From Brachybacterium fresconis (GTDB lineage: Bacteria > Actinomycetota > Actinomycetes > Actinomycetales > Dermabacteraceae): a stretch of 64,000 nucleotides of DNA. The notes under the pieces were generated by a model that saw nothing but the letters and a program-made list of their open reading frames with translations, had not been told where the DNA came from and searched no databases. Position numbers and translations under genes: made by a program. Below are positions 34,718-43,737 of this stretch, in pieces; position 1 is the first letter of the stretch, and each line of letters begins with the position of its first letter. The stretch covers positions 2,356,001 through 2,420,000 of the forward strand of contig NZ_JAGIOC010000001.1 of the NCBI RefSeq assembly GCF_017876515.1, given 5' to 3'.

Positions 34718-35683
34718 TTGACCTCACATCCCCCCGCCCCGGTGCACGCCCCTGCCGTCCTCGGCACGGGGCGCGCTCACGCGAAGGCGATTCTGCTGGG
34801 AGAGCACTCGGTCGTCTACGGAACCCCGGCCATCGCGGTGCCGGTCAGCGCGCTCACCACGACGGTGACGCTGCGACCGGCCGCAGGCTCCCTGATCAGC
34901 AGCGCCCTCTACCGCGGGCCCTCCTCCGACGCCCCCTCGCGCCTCGCTCCCGTGCAGGCGGCCTGGCGGGCGACGGCAGCCCACGTCGGCGTCCCCACCG
35001 AAGGGCTCGAGCTGGCCACCGAGTCCGCCCTGCCGATCGCACGCGGCCTCGGCTCCAGCGCCGCGATCGCCGCCGCGATCGTGCGGGCCGTCGCGGATCT
35101 CGCCGGCGTCACCCTCTCGGTCCCCGAGGAGCATGAGCTCATCCAGGAGGCCGAGCGCGCCGCCCACGGCACCCCCAGCGGCATCGATGCCCGCACCGTC
35201 GTCGCCGAGGCGCCGATCCGCTTCGAGCTGGGGGCGTTCCAGCCCCTGCGCGTCGGCGCCTCCCTCACCCTCGTGATCGCCGATACCGGGCGGCCGGGAG
35301 CGACCTCGGCGGCCGTGGCCTCCGTCCGCGCCCTGCGGGAGCGGACGCCCCGGACGACCGACGCCGCGATCGCCCGTCTGGGCGAGCTGGCCGAGGGATC
35401 CGTCACGGATCTGGCCACCGGGGACCGCGCGGAGCTGGGCCTTCGTCTGCGCGGCGCCCATGAGCTGCTGCAAGAGCTCGGCGTGAGCAGCCCCGAGCTG
35501 GATACCCTCGTCCAGGCGGCGCATGCCGCCGGCTCCCCCGGCGCCAAGCTCACCGGCGGCGGTCAAGGCGGGTGCATCATCGCTCTCGCCCCGTCCGCGG
35601 CCCGGGCCGGGCAGCTCTCCCGCGCGCTCGAGGAGGCCGGAGCGGCACAGGTGTGGACCACGGTGATCGGAGAGACGGCATGA
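34718..35683 (+). CDS. mvk: Mevalonate kinase
   Basis: Phosphorylates mevalonate to 5-phosphomevalonate. 321 residues, GHMP kinase fold: GRAHAKAILLGEHSVVYGTPAIA at the N-terminus, the ATP loop PIARGLGSSAAIAAAIVRA, HGTPSGIDARTVV and C-terminal GSPGAKLTGGGQGGC. These identify mevalonate kinase rather than its pathway homologues. The annotated start is TTG at 34718 with only a weak purine stretch upstream; a GTG at 34742 is an alternative 8 codons in. First gene of a six-gene operon in the same order as the Streptomyces mevalonate cluster. The next gene overlaps by 4 bases. Confidence 0.95.
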   Translation: MTSHPPAPVHAPAVLGTGRAHAKAILLGEHSVVYGTPAIAVPVSALTTTVTLRPAAGSLISSALYRGPSSDAPSRLAPVQAAWRATAAHVGVPTEGLELATESALPIARGLGSSAAIAAAIVRAVADLAGVTLSVPEEHELIQEAERAAHGTPSGIDARTVVAEAPIRFELGAFQPLRVGASLTLVIADTGRPGATSAAVASVRALRERTPRTTDAAIARLGELAEGSVTDLATGDRAELGLRLRGAHELLQELGVSSPELDTLVQAAHAAGSPGAKLTGGGQGGCIIALAPSAARAGQLSRALEEAGAAQVWTTVIGETA

Positions 35684-36651
35684 CCACGGCGACAGCACGT
35701 GCGCACCCCAACATCGCGCTGGTGAAGTACTGGGGCAAGCGGGACGAGCAGCTCATGCTGCCCGCGGCCGGCAGCCTCTCGCTCACGCTGGACGCCTACG
35801 CCACCACCACCACGGTCTCGCTCGATGCGTCGGCCGCCGAGGACCGTTTCACCCTGGGCGGCACCACCGCCACGGCAGGGCAGACCGAGCAGGTCGTCCG
35901 CTTCCTCGACCTGGTCCGCGCCCGGGCCGATTCCTCCGCCCATGCCGTGGTCGATTCGCACAACGAGGCCCCCACCGGAGCGGGTCTGGCCTCCTCCGCC
36001 TCGGGCTTCGCCGCCCTCGCCGTCGCCGCGGCCGCCGCCTACGACCTCGACCTGGACCGTGCGGACCTCAGTCGTCTCGCCCGCCGGGGCTCCGGCTCGG
36101 CGACCCGCTCGCTGGTGGCCGGCCTGGGGATCTGGCACGCCGGGGACGACGACGCCTCCTCCTTCGCCGAGCCGATCGAGGGCCCCGAGATGTCCATGAT
36201 CATCGTGACCGTCGATCCCGGGCAGAAGAAGGTCTCCAGCCGCGAGGGGATGCGCCGCACCGCGGCCACCTCCCCGTACTACCCCGGCTGGGTCGACTCG
36301 ACCGCCCGCAGCCTCGAGGAGATGTCCGCGGCCTGCCGCGCCGGGGACTTCACCCGCGTCGGCGAGATCACCGAGTCCAACGCGCTGCGCATGCACGCCG
36401 CGATCGAGGCCTGCGAGCCGCCGATCCGGTACCTGCGCTCCGCGTCCGTCGCCGTGTTCGACGCCGTCGAGCAGCTGCGCGCCCGGAGCATCGAGGCGTA
36501 CGCGACCGCCGATGCCGGCCCCAACGTCGTGGTGATCGCTCGTCCCGCCGACGCCGCAGCCGTCGCCGACCACCTCGCCGGTCACGGCGACGTCCGCATC
36601 GTCGGGGCCGGCCCCGGCGCCCACCTGATCACCACCGAGGAGAGCGCATGA
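35680..36651 (+). CDS. mvaD: Diphosphomevalonate decarboxylase
   Basis: ATP-dependent decarboxylation of mevalonate diphosphate to isopentenyl diphosphate. 323 residues. The start AHPNIALVKYWGKRDEQLML and PAAGSLSLTLD are diagnostic, as are GLASSASGFAALAVA and LARRGSGSATRSLVAGLGIWHAG. Overlaps both neighbours by 4 bases (ATGA), so the operon is translationally coupled. Confidence 0.96.
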   Translation: MTTATARAHPNIALVKYWGKRDEQLMLPAAGSLSLTLDAYATTTTVSLDASAAEDRFTLGGTTATAGQTEQVVRFLDLVRARADSSAHAVVDSHNEAPTGAGLASSASGFAALAVAAAAAYDLDLDRADLSRLARRGSGSATRSLVAGLGIWHAGDDDASSFAEPIEGPEMSMIIVTVDPGQKKVSSREGMRRTAATSPYYPGWVDSTARSLEEMSAACRAGDFTRVGEITESNALRMHAAIEACEPPIRYLRSASVAVFDAVEQLRARSIEAYATADAGPNVVVIARPADAAAVADHLAGHGDVRIVGAGPGAHLITTEESA

Positions 36652-37745
36652 TCGTCACCCGCGCACCGGGCAAGCTCTTCATCGCCGGCGAGTACGCCGT
36701 CGTCGAACCGGGCGAGCCCGCCGTCCTCATCGCCGTCGACCGCTTCCTGACGGTCCGCCTGACCCCCAGCGACGACGTCGGCCGCGTGCACTCGCGCGAG
36801 TACGGCCAGGCCCCCGTGGTGTGGACCCGTGCGGAGGGGCCCGAGCACTCCGTGAACATCGTCGTGGAGCACGAGCCCTACGACTACGTGGTCAGCGCGA
36901 TCACGCTGATGGAGCGGCTGCGCGACGAGCGCTCCCTGCCTGCGCACTACTTCGACCTGCACATCGAGTCCGACCTCGACGACTCCTCGGGCCGCAAGTT
37001 CGGCCTGGGCTCCTCCGCCGCCGTCACCGTCGCCGTGGTGGCCGCGCTCGACGAGTTCTACGAGATGGGCCTGAGCCGCACCGAACGGTTCCGCCTGGCC
37101 CTGCTGTCGACCATCACCGTCGCCCCCAACGCCTCCGGCGGGGACGTCGCCGCCTCCACCTTCGGCGGCTGGATCCGCTACAGCGCCCCCGACCGGGTCA
37201 CCCTGCGCGAGTCCCTCGAGCGCCACGGCGTGACCAAGGCCCTCACCTCTCCCGGGTGGTCCCCGCACCGGGTGGACCGCCTGCCCGATCCCTCCTCGCT
37301 GGAGCTGCTGGTCGGCTGGACCGGCTCCCCCGCCTCCACAGAGCGCCTCGTCGGCGGCGTGCGACCGCCCAGCGGACGCACCGCGAGCCCCTACGAGAGC
37401 TTCGTGGACGAGAGCCGCGACTGCGTCGACGCCCTGGTCGAGTGCCTGCGGGCCGACGACGGCCCCCGCGCCCTGGAGGTCATCGGCCGCGCCCGGCGCC
37501 TGCTCCAGCACCTCGGCGAGACCAGCGGGATCCGCATCGAGACCGACGAGCTTCGCCTGCTGTGCGATCTGGCCGAACAGCACGGCACCGCCGCCAAGCC
37601 CTCCGGTGCCGGCGGCGGGGACTGCGGCATCGTCCTGGCCCCCGCCGACGCCCCGCTGCAGACGCTGCTGTCGTCCTGGGAGGCCCGGGACATCCGGCGC
37701 CTGGACATGTCGGTGCAGCACCTTCAGGGGGCCACCGATGAGTGA
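36648..37745 (+). CDS. mvaK2: Phosphomevalonate kinase
   Basis: Phosphorylates 5-phosphomevalonate to the diphosphate. 365 residues, GHMP kinase. N-terminal RAPGKLFIAGEYAVVEPGEPAV, ATP loop RKFGLGSSAAVTVAVVAALDEF, NASGGDVAASTFGGWIRY and C-terminal KPSGAGGGDCGIVLA are as in the Gram-positive enzyme. It occupies the third position of the operon; ATG 36648 overlaps the mvaD stop, and its own end overlaps the isomerase start by 8 bases. Confidence 0.96.
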   Translation: MIVTRAPGKLFIAGEYAVVEPGEPAVLIAVDRFLTVRLTPSDDVGRVHSREYGQAPVVWTRAEGPEHSVNIVVEHEPYDYVVSAITLMERLRDERSLPAHYFDLHIESDLDDSSGRKFGLGSSAAVTVAVVAALDEFYEMGLSRTERFRLALLSTITVAPNASGGDVAASTFGGWIRYSAPDRVTLRESLERHGVTKALTSPGWSPHRVDRLPDPSSLELLVGWTGSPASTERLVGGVRPPSGRTASPYESFVDESRDCVDALVECLRADDGPRALEVIGRARRLLQHLGETSGIRIETDELRLLCDLAEQHGTAAKPSGAGGGDCGIVLAPADAPLQTLLSSWEARDIRRLDMSVQHLQGATDE

Positions 37746-38913
37746 GACCGCGTCCCCGAGCGGGCGCCGCAAGGACGACCATCTGCGCCTCGCCCACGAC
37801 CAGCAGACCGCCCCGAGCCGTCGCAACGACTTCGACGACGTCCAGATCCTCCACCACGCGCTCGAGGGGCTCGACGCCGACCAGGTGCGCCTGGACGTGC
37901 CGGTCCTGGACCGGACGTGGAGCGCTCCGGTCTACATCAACGGCATGACCGGCGGCACCGACCGCACCGCGCGCGTCAACCGCGCCCTGGCGATCGCGGC
38001 CCGCGAGACCGGCATCGCGATGGCCTCCGGCTCCGTCGGCATCGCCCTGGACGATCCCTCCACCGCGCCCGGTTTCCGCGTGATCCGCGAGGAGAATCCC
38101 GACGGCTTCGTGATGGCCAACCTCGGCATCGGGCGCAGCGCCGATCACGCCCTGCGTGCCGTGGACCTGCTCCAGGCCGACGCCCTGCAGATCCACCTCA
38201 ACGCCGTCCAGGAGACGGTGATGCCCGAGGGCACCCGCGACTTCTCCCGCTGGCCGCAGGCCCTGGAGGCCGTGGTCGCCGCCTCCCCCGTGCCCGTGCT
38301 GGTCAAGGAGGTCGGATTCGGCCTCAGCCGCCGCACCCTGACCCGCCTGCACGAGATGGGCGTCCAGCTCGCCGACGTCAGCGGCGTCGGCGGCACCGAC
38401 TTCGCGCGCATCGAGAACGCGCGCCGCCCCGGGGAGGACTACTCCTTCCTGGCCGGGCACGGCCAGTCCGCCGTGTGCTGCCTGCTGGACGCCCCGACCC
38501 CGGCCCCGCAGCTGCTGGCCTCCGGCGGGGTGCGCACCCCCCTGGACGTGATCAAGGCGCTCGCCCTGGGTGCCCGGGCCGCCGGCGTGGCCGGCGCCTT
38601 CCTCAAACCCGCCTACGACGGGGACGCCGAGCACGCCACCGCCGTGATCCGCGGCTGGCTCTCGCAGCTCACCGAGCTGATGGCCCTGTTCGGGGCCGAG
38701 ACCCCCGCCGCCCTGACCGGCACCGATCTGCTGCTGCGCGGGCGGGTGCGGGAGTACTGCGAGCTCACCGGCCTCGACGCCGCCGGCTACGCCCGCCGTG
38801 ACCGCCCGGACGCCGAGCCGGTCACCGACCCGGTCACAGATCCGGACACAGATCCGGTCACCGACCCGAGAACCCCGACGGCCCCGCCGTCCCGACCCAG
38901 GACGAGGACATGA
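37738..38913 (+). CDS. fni: Type 2 isopentenyl-diphosphate delta-isomerase
   Basis: FMN- and NADPH-dependent interconversion of IPP and DMAPP, 391 residues. TIM-barrel blocks are RKDDHLRLAHDQQ, NDFDDVQILHHAL, YINGMTGGT, MASGSVGIAL, LQIHLNAVQETVMPEGTRDF, VLVKEVGFGLS and the phosphate site ASGGVRTPLDVIKAL. The last 45 residues are not part of the enzyme fold: an acidic repeat of VTDP units (12-base DNA repeats near 38819-38870) and a Pro/Arg/Thr-rich end. The tail overlaps the mvaA start by 4 bases. Type 2 rather than type 1 isomerase is the norm in such clusters. Confidence 0.96.
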   Translation: MSETASPSGRRKDDHLRLAHDQQTAPSRRNDFDDVQILHHALEGLDADQVRLDVPVLDRTWSAPVYINGMTGGTDRTARVNRALAIAARETGIAMASGSVGIALDDPSTAPGFRVIREENPDGFVMANLGIGRSADHALRAVDLLQADALQIHLNAVQETVMPEGTRDFSRWPQALEAVVAASPVPVLVKEVGFGLSRRTLTRLHEMGVQLADVSGVGGTDFARIENARRPGEDYSFLAGHGQSAVCCLLDAPTPAPQLLASGGVRTPLDVIKALALGARAAGVAGAFLKPAYDGDAEHATAVIRGWLSQLTELMALFGAETPAALTGTDLLLRGRVREYCELTGLDAAGYARRDRPDAEPVTDPVTDPDTDPVTDPRTPTAPPSRPRTRT

Positions 38914-39968
38914 GCGAACGCACCACATCCCACACCCCGGTGCCCACCCGCTGGGTCGGTCCGATCCGTATCGGCGGCAATGCCGCCACGGGCGAGATCG
39001 AGGTGCCGCTGGCCACCTACGAGAGCCCGCTGTGGCCGTCGGTGGGGCGCGGCGCCAAGGTCTCCCGCCTCGTCACCGGCGGCATCACCGCCACCCTGAT
39101 CGATGCCCGCATGGCCCGCTCCAGCCTGTTCGTCGCCCCCGATGCCGCCGGTGCGCACGCCGCCGACCAGGTCCTCCACGAGCGCCTCGAACAGCTGCAG
39201 GCGACCGTCGAGGCGACCAGCCGCTTCGCCCGCCTCATCGATCTGCACACCGAGATCGTCGGCAACCTGCTGTTCGTCCGCTTCGCCCTCACCACCGGCG
39301 ACGCCTCCGGGCACAACATGGTCACCAAGGCCGCCGAGGCCCTGATGGAGACGATCCTGTCCTGGGACCTGGGGCTCGAGTACGGCTCCATCTCCGGCAA
39401 CTACTGCACCGACAAGAAACCCAGCGCCGTCAACGGTGACCTGGGGCGGGGCCGCCGCGTCGTCGCCGACATCCTCATCCCGCACGACGTCCTCGAGCAG
39501 CACCTGCGCACCAGCGCGACGCAGATGGTCGACCTGGTGGTGCGCAAGAACCTCGTCGGCGGGACCGTCGCCGGGTCGCTGCGCTCGGCCAACGCCCACT
39601 ACGCGAACATGCTGCTGGCGACCTACCTGGCCACCGGCCAGGACGCGGCGAACATCGTCGAGGGATCCCAGGGCATCACCTTCGCCGAGGAGCGCGAGGA
39701 GGGACTGTACTTCTCCTGCTCGCTGCCGCATCTGATCGTCGGCACCGTCGGCAACGGGAAGAACCTCCCGGAGGTCGAGGAGGCCCTGGAGCGCCTGGGC
39801 TGCCGCGAGGAGCGTGCCGACGGGGAGAACGCGAACCGGCTGGCGGCGATCATCGCCGCCACGGTCCTGTGCGGCGAGCTGTCGCTGCTGGCGGCGCAGA
39901 CCAATCCAGGAGAGCTGATGGCGGCGCACGTCGCCATGGAACGACGAGCCGCAAGGGGTGACGCCTGA
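38910..39968 (+). CDS. mvaA: Hydroxymethylglutaryl-CoA reductase
   Basis: Reduces HMG-CoA to mevalonate with NAD(P)H. 352 residues and soluble (no membrane segment). Key blocks are PLATYESPLWPSVGRGAKVS, GDASGHNMVTKAAEALM, the catalytic-lysine motif TDKKPSAVN (lysines near residue 169), VGGTVAGSLRSANAHYAN, DAANIVEGSQGITF and VGTVGNGKNLP. The DKKPSAVN form and overall length match the class I-like reductase of Streptomyces clusters rather than the class II enzyme of cocci. ATG overlaps the isomerase stop. Confidence 0.96.
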   Translation: MSERTTSHTPVPTRWVGPIRIGGNAATGEIEVPLATYESPLWPSVGRGAKVSRLVTGGITATLIDARMARSSLFVAPDAAGAHAADQVLHERLEQLQATVEATSRFARLIDLHTEIVGNLLFVRFALTTGDASGHNMVTKAAEALMETILSWDLGLEYGSISGNYCTDKKPSAVNGDLGRGRRVVADILIPHDVLEQHLRTSATQMVDLVVRKNLVGGTVAGSLRSANAHYANMLLATYLATGQDAANIVEGSQGITFAEEREEGLYFSCSLPHLIVGTVGNGKNLPEVEEALERLGCREERADGENANRLAAIIAATVLCGELSLLAAQTNPGELMAAHVAMERRAARGDA

Positions 39969-41122
39969 TGTCGATCGGAATCCATGACCTCGCGGTGTCG
40001 ACGGCGCACCACGTCGTCGACCTCGCGGAGCTGGCCGAGGCCACCGGCGTGGACCCCGCGAAGTACCAGATCGGGCTCGGCCAGGACCGCATGAGCTTCC
40101 CGGCCCCCGACGAGGACATCGTGACCATGGGCGCCGCCGCGGCGCTGCCTCTGCTGGAGCGTCATGGCACCGACGGGATCCGCACCGTGCTGTTCGCGAC
40201 CGAATCGGGCGTGGACCAGTCGAAGTCGGCGGGCCTGTTCGTCCACGAGCTGCTGGGGCTGCCCCGCACCATGCGCGTGGCCGAGTTCAAGCAGGCCTGC
40301 TACGGCGCCACCGCCGCGCTGCAGTCCGCGCTCGGCATCGTCGCGCGGAACCCGCGGGAGCGCGTGCTGGTCATCGCCAGCGACGTGGCCCGCTACGAGC
40401 TCGACACCCCCGGTGAGCCCACCCAGGGCGCCGGCGCGGTGGCGATGCTGGTCAGCGCCGATCCTGCGCTGCTGGCGATCGAGCCGGTCTCCGGCGTGGC
40501 CGCACGGGACGTCGACGATTTCTGGCGCCCCAACGACTCCACCACCGCGGTCGTCGACGGACGGCTGTCGCTGACCGCCTATCTCGGCGCGCTGACCACG
40601 GCGTGGGACGACTTCGCCGCCGGCGGCGGCGTCGGGGCCGGTCAGATCGACCGCTTCTGCTTCCATCAGCCGTTCACCAAGATGGCGCGCAAGGCCCTGA
40701 AGGGGCTGGCCCAGCACACCGGCGTCGAGCTCGGCGACGAGCTGCAGGAGGCGACGTTCGCCTACAACCGCGAGCTCGGCAACACCTACACCGCGTCGCT
40801 GTACGCGGGCCTCGCCGCGCTCCTGGACCAGGACGACACGCTGGCCGGCACGCGCATCGGCCTGTTCAGCTACGGCTCGGGCGCGGTCGGAGAGTTCTTC
40901 ACCGGCATCGTCCAACCCGGGTACCAGGAGCAGCGGCGCTGCGAGGCCGTCACGGCGGAGCTGGCCGGGCGGGTCCCGCTGTCGCTGAGCGAGTACCGCG
41001 AGCTGCACGCCACCGAGCACGCCAGTGGGACCGACCTGGAGACGCCCCGGGTGACGCAGGGCCCGTTCCGCTTCGCCGGCATCCGCCGCCAGGCCCGACA
41101 GTACGAGGCCACGCAGGGCTGA
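39968..41122 (+). CDS. mvaS: Hydroxymethylglutaryl-CoA synthase
   Basis: Condenses acetyl-CoA with acetoacetyl-CoA to HMG-CoA, the entry step. 384 residues, thiolase fold. The catalytic triad is in place at E79 (ATESGVDQ), C111 (KQACYGATAAL) and H233 (CFHQPFTKMARKAL), the same numbering as the staphylococcal enzyme. The start ATG shares one base with the mvaA stop. Last gene of the operon; it converges with the LacI gene, leaving only 15 bases. With the other five genes the pathway is complete except for acetoacetyl-CoA formation. Confidence 0.97.
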   Translation: MSIGIHDLAVSTAHHVVDLAELAEATGVDPAKYQIGLGQDRMSFPAPDEDIVTMGAAAALPLLERHGTDGIRTVLFATESGVDQSKSAGLFVHELLGLPRTMRVAEFKQACYGATAALQSALGIVARNPRERVLVIASDVARYELDTPGEPTQGAGAVAMLVSADPALLAIEPVSGVAARDVDDFWRPNDSTTAVVDGRLSLTAYLGALTTAWDDFAAGGGVGAGQIDRFCFHQPFTKMARKALKGLAQHTGVELGDELQEATFAYNRELGNTYTASLYAGLAALLDQDDTLAGTRIGLFSYGSGAVGEFFTGIVQPGYQEQRRCEAVTAELAGRVPLSLSEYRELHATEHASGTDLETPRVTQGPFRFAGIRRQARQYEATQG

Positions 41123-41137
41123 GACGCCGTCACGCCG

Positions 41138-42151
41138 TCAGCCGGTCGTCGACTCCCGCTCGACGAGCGTCGGCGTGAAGCTCACGTGCCGCGGGGCGGC
41201 ATCGCGATGGGCGATCTCCTCCTCCAGCAGGGCCAGCGCGGTGCGGCCCATGAGATCCGCGGGCTGGGCCACGGAGGTCAGCGGCACGACGGTCGAGCGC
41301 GCGAAGGCGATGTCGTCGTAGCCGACCAGAGCGATCTGCTCGGGCACCGCGATCTGGTGGCGGAAGGCGAAGGCCTGCAGCACCCCGACCGCGAGCAGGT
41401 CGTTCACGCAGAACATGGCGTCGGGGCGCTCGGCGCTCGACCGCGCCACGACCGATTCGCCGGCGGTGCGCCCGGCCAGCACGGTGAGGTCCTCGGCCTC
41501 GAGCACCTCGATCTCGACGCCGACCTCGGCGGCCGCCCGACGGGCTCCGTGCAGACGGTCGGCGACCTGCCGCAGGTCCTTCCGGGCCACGAGGACGCCG
41601 ATCCGTCGGCGGCCCTGGGCGGCGAGATGACGCACGGCGATCTCACCTCCGGCGATGTCGTCGATGCTCACCGAGGAGCCGCCGGTGGCATCCCGTGCGC
41701 TCTCGGCGAGCACGACCGGGGTGCCCCGACCGCGGATGCCCGCGATCAGGTCCTCGGTGCCGCCGGTGGAGGCCAGCAGGATCCCGCGCACCCGCTGCTC
41801 CTCGAAGAGCGAGAGGTAGAGCCGCTCGCGCTGTTCACGGTTGCCGGTGCTGCCGGCGATGACGGCGAGGGAGGAGGCCTCCGCGGCCGCCTCGATGCCG
41901 CCGACCAGCTGACCGTAGAAGGGGTTCGCAGAGTCCAGGACGATCGCGCCGACGGTGCGGGACTGGCCGAGCTTGAGCTGCCGGGCGGCATCGTTGCGCA
42001 CGTACCCGAGCTCGGCGATCACCGCCTCGACGCGCACCCGACGATCCTCGGAGACGATGTCGGGCCGGTTCAGCACGTTGGAGACGGTGCCGACCGAGAC
42101 GCCCGCGTGCCGGGCGACGTCCTTCATGCTCACGACGTGATGTCCTGCCAT
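41138..42151 (-). CDS. LacI-family regulator, probable rhamnose regulator
   Basis: 337 residues. Helix-turn-helix MKDVARHAGVSVGTVSNVLN (residues 9-28), hinge YVRNDAARQLKLGQSRTVG and effector domain with IVLDSANPFYGQLVGGIEA, GILLAST, DAMFCVNDLLAVGVLQA and ALVGYDDIAFA. A purine-rich stretch (GGAGGAGCCAGGGGG) is upstream of ATG 42151; an in-frame ATG at 42127 is possible. It is divergent from the MFS/rhamnosidase pair. An operator in that promoter recurs before rhaI and near 61.16 kb, so this protein is the best candidate for its binder. Control of rhamnose genes is an inference. Confidence 0.9.
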   Translation of the reverse strand: MAGHHVVSMKDVARHAGVSVGTVSNVLNRPDIVSEDRRVRVEAVIAELGYVRNDAARQLKLGQSRTVGAIVLDSANPFYGQLVGGIEAAAEASSLAVIAGSTGNREQRERLYLSLFEEQRVRGILLASTGGTEDLIAGIRGRGTPVVLAESARDATGGSSVSIDDIAGGEIAVRHLAAQGRRRIGVLVARKDLRQVADRLHGARRAAAEVGVEIEVLEAEDLTVLAGRTAGESVVARSSAERPDAMFCVNDLLAVGVLQAFAFRHQIAVPEQIALVGYDDIAFARSTVVPLTSVAQPADLMGRTALALLEEEIAHRDAAPRHVSFTPTLVERESTTG

Positions 42152-42284
42152 GCGCGCACCCCCTGGCTCCTCCGGAACTGCCCCGGTCAGCGGACCGGGA
42201 AACGTTCTCGCGACTGTACCGCGCCACGTCGGCAGCCCCGTTCCGCCGGCAGGGGGTTGTCGTGGCGCTCACGTGGTTGCTACG

Positions 42285-42317
42285 TTGACGGCACGCTCGT
42301 TGAGACGTTTCAGTAGT
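42285..42317 (+). promoter_or_regulatory. MFS/rhamnosidase promoter with LacI-type operator
   Basis: Operator TGAGACGTTTCA (42301-42312) with the flank GTAGTGGGG downstream, nearly the same as at 26795. GCTACGTTGA precedes it, also as at 26781. TTGACG (42285-42290) could be the -35 box, with its spacer overlapping the operator; the -10 box is unclear. The MFS start is 70 bases downstream. Confidence 0.6.
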
Positions 42318-42381
42318 GGGGCGACGGCATGCTCCTCCCCTACGGAGCGCCCCACCCACCGACGGTTCGAAGGAGAACAGC

Positions 42382-43734
42382 GTGCGCTCAGCCCGACCCG
42401 AGAAGTCCCCGCCCAGCCCCTGGTGGGTGGCCATCGTCTGCGGCATGGCCTCCTACCTCGATGCGGCGGCCATCGTCAGCTCCGGCACCGCCCTCGTGCT
42501 CTACCAGCATTCGATCGGGATCACCGAGAGCCAGATCGGCATGCTCTCGGCGGCGCTCACGCTGAGCATCGCCGCAGGAGCTCTCAGCGGCGGTCGCCTC
42601 GGCGACCGCTACGGGCGTCGCGCCGTCTTCCTGGCCACCATGGGAATGATCCTGGCGGGCGCGATCCTGCTGGTGCTCGCCCCCGGATTCTCCCTGCTCC
42701 TGGTCGGCATGGTCCTGGTCGGCCTCGGCTCGGGCGCGGACCTGCCCGTCTCCCTCGCCTCGATCTCCGAGGCGGCGTCGGACCACAACCGCGGCCGCCT
42801 CGTCGGCTTCTCCCAGATCCTCTGGTTCGCCGGCATCATCGGCGCGAACGTCTTCGGGATCATCGCCGGCGGGCGGGGACAGCTGGGCGGACAGATCATG
42901 TTCGCCCACATCGGCCTCGTCGCACTCGTGGTGCTGATCGCGCGCCTCAGCATCCCCGAGTCGGCCACCTGGGCGCAGGCCGATCACGAACGGACCGCCG
43001 GGGCCGCCACACTCCGCGCGCGCAGCACCGGCCTGCGAGACGTCCTGCGCCGACGGGCCCTCCTGGTGCCCTTCCTGGCCCTCATCGGCTTCTACACGCT
43101 GACCAACATCGGTGCCAACACCGGCGGACAGTTCGGCACCTACATCGGCGTGAACGTCGTCGGGCTCTCCGTGAGCGCCCAGTCCCTCCTGGGCATCGTG
43201 ATGCTCGGCGTGGGCATGCTGGGCGCCCTGGTGTTCATGCGGATCGTCGACACCCGCTGGCGCATGACCTGCTATCTCATCGGCGCCGTGCTCCTGGCCG
43301 GGTCCTACCTCATCCCCGTCGTCCTCGGCTTCGGCCTGGCGCCCTGGATCGCCCTGAGCTTCTTCAACGCCATCGGCGGCGCCTTCGCCTTCGAGGCGAT
43401 CATGAAGGTGTGGTCCCAGGAGTCCTTCCCGACCCTGCTGCGCTCGAGCGTCCAGGGCGCCGTCATCGCGGTGGCGCGGGTCGTCGCCGCCGGCGTCGCC
43501 CTGGTCACCCCCGCGCTGATGCACACCCCCGGCCTCGCCTACGGGCTGATCGCGCTGGTGGTCGCCATCGGACTGGTCTGCGGATGGGCCGGCTTCCGCC
43601 GGTCCCGGTTCGACGCCTTCGCCGAGGAGGCGCGCGAGGTCCCGGACTCCGGCTCCGTCGCCGAGCACGCGCCCGACGCCGCCCCTCCTGCCCAGCTCTC
43701 CCCCACCACCCCGTACGCACCGACCGAGAGGTGA
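42382..43734 (+). CDS. MFS sugar transporter
   Basis: 450 residues, 12 predicted helices. GGRLGDRYGRRAVFLATMG between helices 2 and 3 is the MFS/sugar-porter motif, and LPVSLASISEAASDHNRGRLVGFSQ is the conserved loop after helix 4. GTG 42382 with GAAGGAG 6 bases upstream was chosen over an in-frame ATG at 42316 next to the operator. The rhamnosidase gene starts 3 bases after its stop, so the two are co-expressed, and import of rhamnose or a rhamnosyl oligosaccharide is likely. Confidence 0.9.
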   Translation: MRSARPEKSPPSPWWVAIVCGMASYLDAAAIVSSGTALVLYQHSIGITESQIGMLSAALTLSIAAGALSGGRLGDRYGRRAVFLATMGMILAGAILLVLAPGFSLLLVGMVLVGLGSGADLPVSLASISEAASDHNRGRLVGFSQILWFAGIIGANVFGIIAGGRGQLGGQIMFAHIGLVALVVLIARLSIPESATWAQADHERTAGAATLRARSTGLRDVLRRRALLVPFLALIGFYTLTNIGANTGGQFGTYIGVNVVGLSVSAQSLLGIVMLGVGMLGALVFMRIVDTRWRMTCYLIGAVLLAGSYLIPVVLGFGLAPWIALSFFNAIGGAFAFEAIMKVWSQESFPTLLRSSVQGAVIAVARVVAAGVALVTPALMHTPGLAYGLIALVVAIGLVCGWAGFRRSRFDAFAEEAREVPDSGSVAEHAPDAAPPAQLSPTTPYAPTER

Positions 43735-43737
43735 CCC

